Assembly (NCBI GenBank): GCA_903904615.1
Contig: CAIVDG010000296.1
Coordinates: 1-7,018 of the forward strand
Direction: 5' to 3'
Length of the DNA stretch: 7,018 bases
Source: an uncultured Acidimicrobiaceae bacterium
Lineage (GTDB): Bacteria; Actinomycetota; Acidimicrobiia; Acidimicrobiales; Ilumatobacteraceae
Both the position numbers and the translations under genes were made by a program. The notes below the pieces were generated by a model. It was not told the DNA's origin. It saw nothing but the letters and a program-made list of their open reading frames with translations, and made no database searches. Below, in pieces: positions 6,562-7,018 of the stretch; within the stretch, counting starts at the first letter, position 1; each line of letters opens with the position of its first letter.

Positions 6562-7018
6562 TTACTTTCCGCTGACTGCTTTGTATCGGGCTAAGGCCTC
6601 TTCACGTTCCACCGCGTGGTCCACTATGGGCTCTGGATATTCACTGGGAGCAAGAAGCCCCAAGGTCCATGGTGCGTGAATGCTCTTGTTGTCCAAATGT
6701 GCGATTTCAGGAATCCATCGACGCAGGTACTCCCCTTCGGGATCAAACTTCTCGCTCTGCCCCATTGGGTTAAACACTCGAAAGAAGGGCGATGCATCGG
6801 TGCCGGTGCCAGCGGTCCACTGCCATCCGTGGGTATTCGATGCAACGTCTCCGTCTAGCAGATGTTCCATAAAGAATTTGGCGCCCCACTGCCATGGCAA
6901 GTGCAAGTCCTTCACAAGAAAGCTGGCCACAATCATGCGTACGCGATTATGCATCCAGCCCGAGCCCAGCAATTGACGGATGCCTGCATCAACGATGGGG
7001 TATCCAGTATTCCCGGCA
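6562..7018 (-). CDS. Class I deoxyribodipyrimidine photolyase/cryptochrome, C-terminal part
   Basis: The gene enters from the right edge; only its last 151 or so codons are visible and the start is outside the window. What remains is the FAD-binding domain: TGYPIVDAGIRQLLGSGWMHNR, then MIVASFLVKDLHLPW, VASNTHGWQW and GTGTDASPFFRVFNPMGQSEKFDPEGEYLRRWIPE (quoted in overlapping parts of the family signature). By comparison with E. coli photolyase, the Asn near flavin N5 and two of the three electron-transfer tryptophans (W359- and W382-equivalents) are present; the third would lie outside. The light-driven enzyme splits UV-induced pyrimidine dimers. A cryptochrome or (6-4) enzyme cannot be excluded from this part. 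It precedes hrcA by 12 bases on the same strand. Confidence 0.93.
   Translation of the reverse strand, partial: AGNTGYPIVDAGIRQLLGSGWMHNRVRMIVASFLVKDLHLPWQWGAKFFMEHLLDGDVASNTHGWQWTAGTGTDASPFFRVFNPMGQSEKFDPEGEYLRRWIPEIAHLDNKSIHAPWTLGLLAPSEYPEPIVDHAVEREEALARYKAVSGK

Noticed and set aside
6550..6700. CIRCE operator before hrcA
   Set aside because: No TTAGCACTC / GAGTGCTAA pair is present by eye on either strand.
6970..6972. TTG at 6970-6972 as the photolyase start
   Set aside because: The codons upstream continue the conserved family sequence (TGYPIVDAGIRQL), so this TTG is an internal leucine.

Overview
The window reads as a piece of an actinobacterial chromosome of moderate GC, probably an Acidimicrobiia-like lineage. 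This rests on the hrcA-dnaJ-rsmE gene order, a BldD-family regulator with an intact cyclic-di-GMP signature, several GTG starts and tight stop/start overlaps. The class assignment is an inference from gene content, not a measured phylogeny.

Layout: on the plus strand, bases 2-1135 hold the 3' part of a metallo-beta-lactamase-fold hydrolase related to alkylsulfatases, whose start lies before the window. It converges on a minus-strand EamA-type transporter (1143-1979) with only 7 bases between the two stops. The rest is all minus strand. In transcription order (high to low coordinate) it holds a class I photolyase/cryptochrome (C-terminal part only), hrcA, dnaJ, rsmE, a bldD-like regulator, hemW, tRNA-Val(GAC) and then the transporter. 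Gaps from the photolyase to hemW are -4 to +22 bases, so this looks like one operon. hrcA/dnaJ and dnaJ/rsmE each share a 4-base GTGA overlap. No stretch longer than about 65 bases lacks a gene.

Functionally the cluster groups protein-folding stress (HrcA repressor, DnaJ co-chaperone), ribosome modification (RsmE), radical-SAM heme handling (HemW) and light-dependent DNA repair, with a likely c-di-GMP-responsive regulator in the middle. The most interesting point is that regulator. It keeps the RxD-X8-RxxD ligand motif, and a 17-base near-perfect palindrome fills most of the 22-base gap just before its start codon. I see no CRISPR array, insertion sequence, phage gene or clearly undescribed system. 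Most of the window is conserved housekeeping content in a slightly unusual order.
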